A model generated the notes under the pieces. The model saw only the letters and a list, made by a program, of their open reading frames with translations, was not told the origin of the DNA and searched no databases. A stretch of DNA of 64,000 nt from PALSA-693 sp963702305. GTDB taxonomy: Bacteria; Actinomycetota; Acidimicrobiia; Acidimicrobiales; Palsa-688. Below are positions 63,117-64,000 of this stretch, one piece after another; the stretch's first letter is position 1; each line of letters starts with the position of its first letter. The stretch lies in the NCBI GenBank assembly GCA_963702305.1, contig CAVPBX010000007.1:310001-374000 (forward strand), read 5' to 3'. The position numbers were made by a program, and so were the translations under genes.

Positions 63117-64000
63117 ATGCCTGGATCCGTGATCGTCGCCGGCGCCCGTACCCCGATCGGGAGGTTGTCGGGTGCCCTCGGCTCCTTTGCCGCGGTCGAC
63201 CTCGGCGCCGTCGCCATTCGGGCCGCCCTGCAGCGGGCCGCGACCGAGCCGGAGGACGTCGACTACGTGATCATGGGGCAGGTGCTGCTCGCCGGGACCG
63301 GTCAGGTACCCGCTCGCCAGGCCGCCACCGCCGCCGGCATCCCCATGACCACGCCGGCGTCGGTGGTCAACAAGGTGTGCCTTTCCGGGCTCAACGCCAT
63401 CTACCAGGCCGACCTGATGATCGCGGCCGGGGACGCGGAGGTGGTGGTGGCCGGCGGCATGGAGTCCATGACCTCCGCCCCGCACCTCCTGCTCGGAGCC
63501 CGGCAGGGGTACCGCATCGGCGACGCCACCCTGCACGACGCCCTCATGTACGACGGCCTGGAAGACGCCCACAGCCACGAGGCCATGGGCCTGGACAGTG
63601 AGCACTACCTCCCGCAATTCCCGGCCGTGACCCGGGGACGGCAGGACGCCTTCGCCGCCCTGTCGCACGAACGAGCGGCCCGGGCGACCAAGGACGGTCT
63701 CCTGGCGGCCGAGATCACCCCGGTGGAAGTGCCCCAACGCCGAGGCGACCCGCTGCTGGTCGAGACCGACGAGGGCATCCGGCCCGGCACCACGCCGGAG
63801 TCGCTGGCCGCGCTGCGGCCCGCGTTCGTCCGCGACGGCTCCATCACCGCCGGCAACGCCTCGCAGATCTCGGACGGGGCGTCGGCCGTGGTCGTCATGT
63901 CCGAAGCGGCCGCGGCCCGCCGGGGCGTGACCCCGCTCGGCCGGGTGGTCAGCTACGGCATGGTCGCCGGGCCGGACACCTGCCTCATGACCCAGCCGTC
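63117..64000 (+). CDS. Acetyl-CoA acetyltransferase/thiolase (3' partial)
   Basis: First 294 codons; the gene runs off the window. 'GARTPIGRLSGAL' start, catalytic Cys in 'NKVCLSGLNAI' (about residue 88), 'GGMESMTSAP' and 'GSITAGNASQISDGA' identify a thiolase of the AtoB/degradative type. It condenses two acetyl-CoA or cleaves 3-ketoacyl-CoA. Adjacent to mce on the opposite strand. Confidence 0.93.
   Translation, partial: MPGSVIVAGARTPIGRLSGALGSFAAVDLGAVAIRAALQRAATEPEDVDYVIMGQVLLAGTGQVPARQAATAAGIPMTTPASVVNKVCLSGLNAIYQADLMIAAGDAEVVVAGGMESMTSAPHLLLGARQGYRIGDATLHDALMYDGLEDAHSHEAMGLDSEHYLPQFPAVTRGRQDAFAALSHERAARATKDGLLAAEITPVEVPQRRGDPLLVETDEGIRPGTTPESLAALRPAFVRDGSITAGNASQISDGASAVVVMSEAAAARRGVTPLGRVVSYGMVAGPDTCLMTQP

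Overview
The window is high-GC DNA densely packed with genes on both strands. It looks chromosomal and actinobacterial: it carries a WhiB regulator, a mycothiol-type DinB protein, an Rv2466c-like oxidoreductase, a DUF4012 protein, many GTG starts and many apparently leaderless promoters. Two secreted proteins end in 42-residue 'GYWLVASDGG..FGDA' repeats, a style I associate with Acidimicrobiia. The class assignment is inference; Actinobacteriota is well supported. No phage, IS element, CRISPR array or plasmid gene was seen.

Layout. 1-8 kb: the end of a degenerate HtrA-like protein, a class A PBP, a Rieske protein, an alpha/beta hydrolase, a WhiB protein and two ArsA/Get3-like ATPases, an arrangement resembling ponA2-whiB4-Rv3680-Rv3679 of mycobacteria. 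8-12.4 kb: a STAS antagonist, a receiver-like protein, an amidase, tRNA-Pro(CGG), a protein with an eCIS-cargo-like leader motif and an aldo/keto reductase. 12.5-17 kb: a giant secreted beta-helix protein and a DNA methyltransferase with an extra C-terminal domain. 17-26.8 kb: redox and lipid enzymes (ADH, HsaA-like flavoenzyme, SDRs, enoyl-CoA hydratase), a Smr protein, an HD protein and a crcB-DUF190-crcB fluoride operon. 26.9-43.5 kb: an exopolysaccharide locus (DUF4012, Wzx flippase, Wzz/BY-kinase, Wzy polymerase, several glycosyltransferases, a polyprenyl glycosylphosphotransferase, a secreted GH39-like protein with the same 42-aa repeats, a DivIVA-like coiled coil and an LPFTG surface protein). 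43.7-51.2 kb: a 2H phosphoesterase, a secreted metallophosphoesterase with a recent 570-bp internal duplication, a nucleotidyltransferase, lysC-asd, and two cyclophilins. 51.4-64 kb: an S51 peptidase, a MeaA-type B12 mutase, an ECF sigma factor with a membrane partner, a metallophosphoesterase, acyl-CoA carboxylase beta and epsilon subunits, aat, a 5'-3' exonuclease, a HAD hydrolase, map, methylmalonyl-CoA epimerase and a truncated thiolase.

Functionally, carboxylase + epimerase + MeaA-type mutase + thiolase make a set for C3/C4 acyl-CoA metabolism. The middle third makes, exports and probably binds or trims a cell-surface polysaccharide.

A caution runs through the window. At least 12 genes are broken by single-base indels, mostly in homopolymers or GC-rich repeats, and each is restored to a full family-like protein by one-base corrections. 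This looks more like uncorrected sequencing or assembly error than decay. Where I think this happened I give the corrected gene span and say where the literal frame ends.
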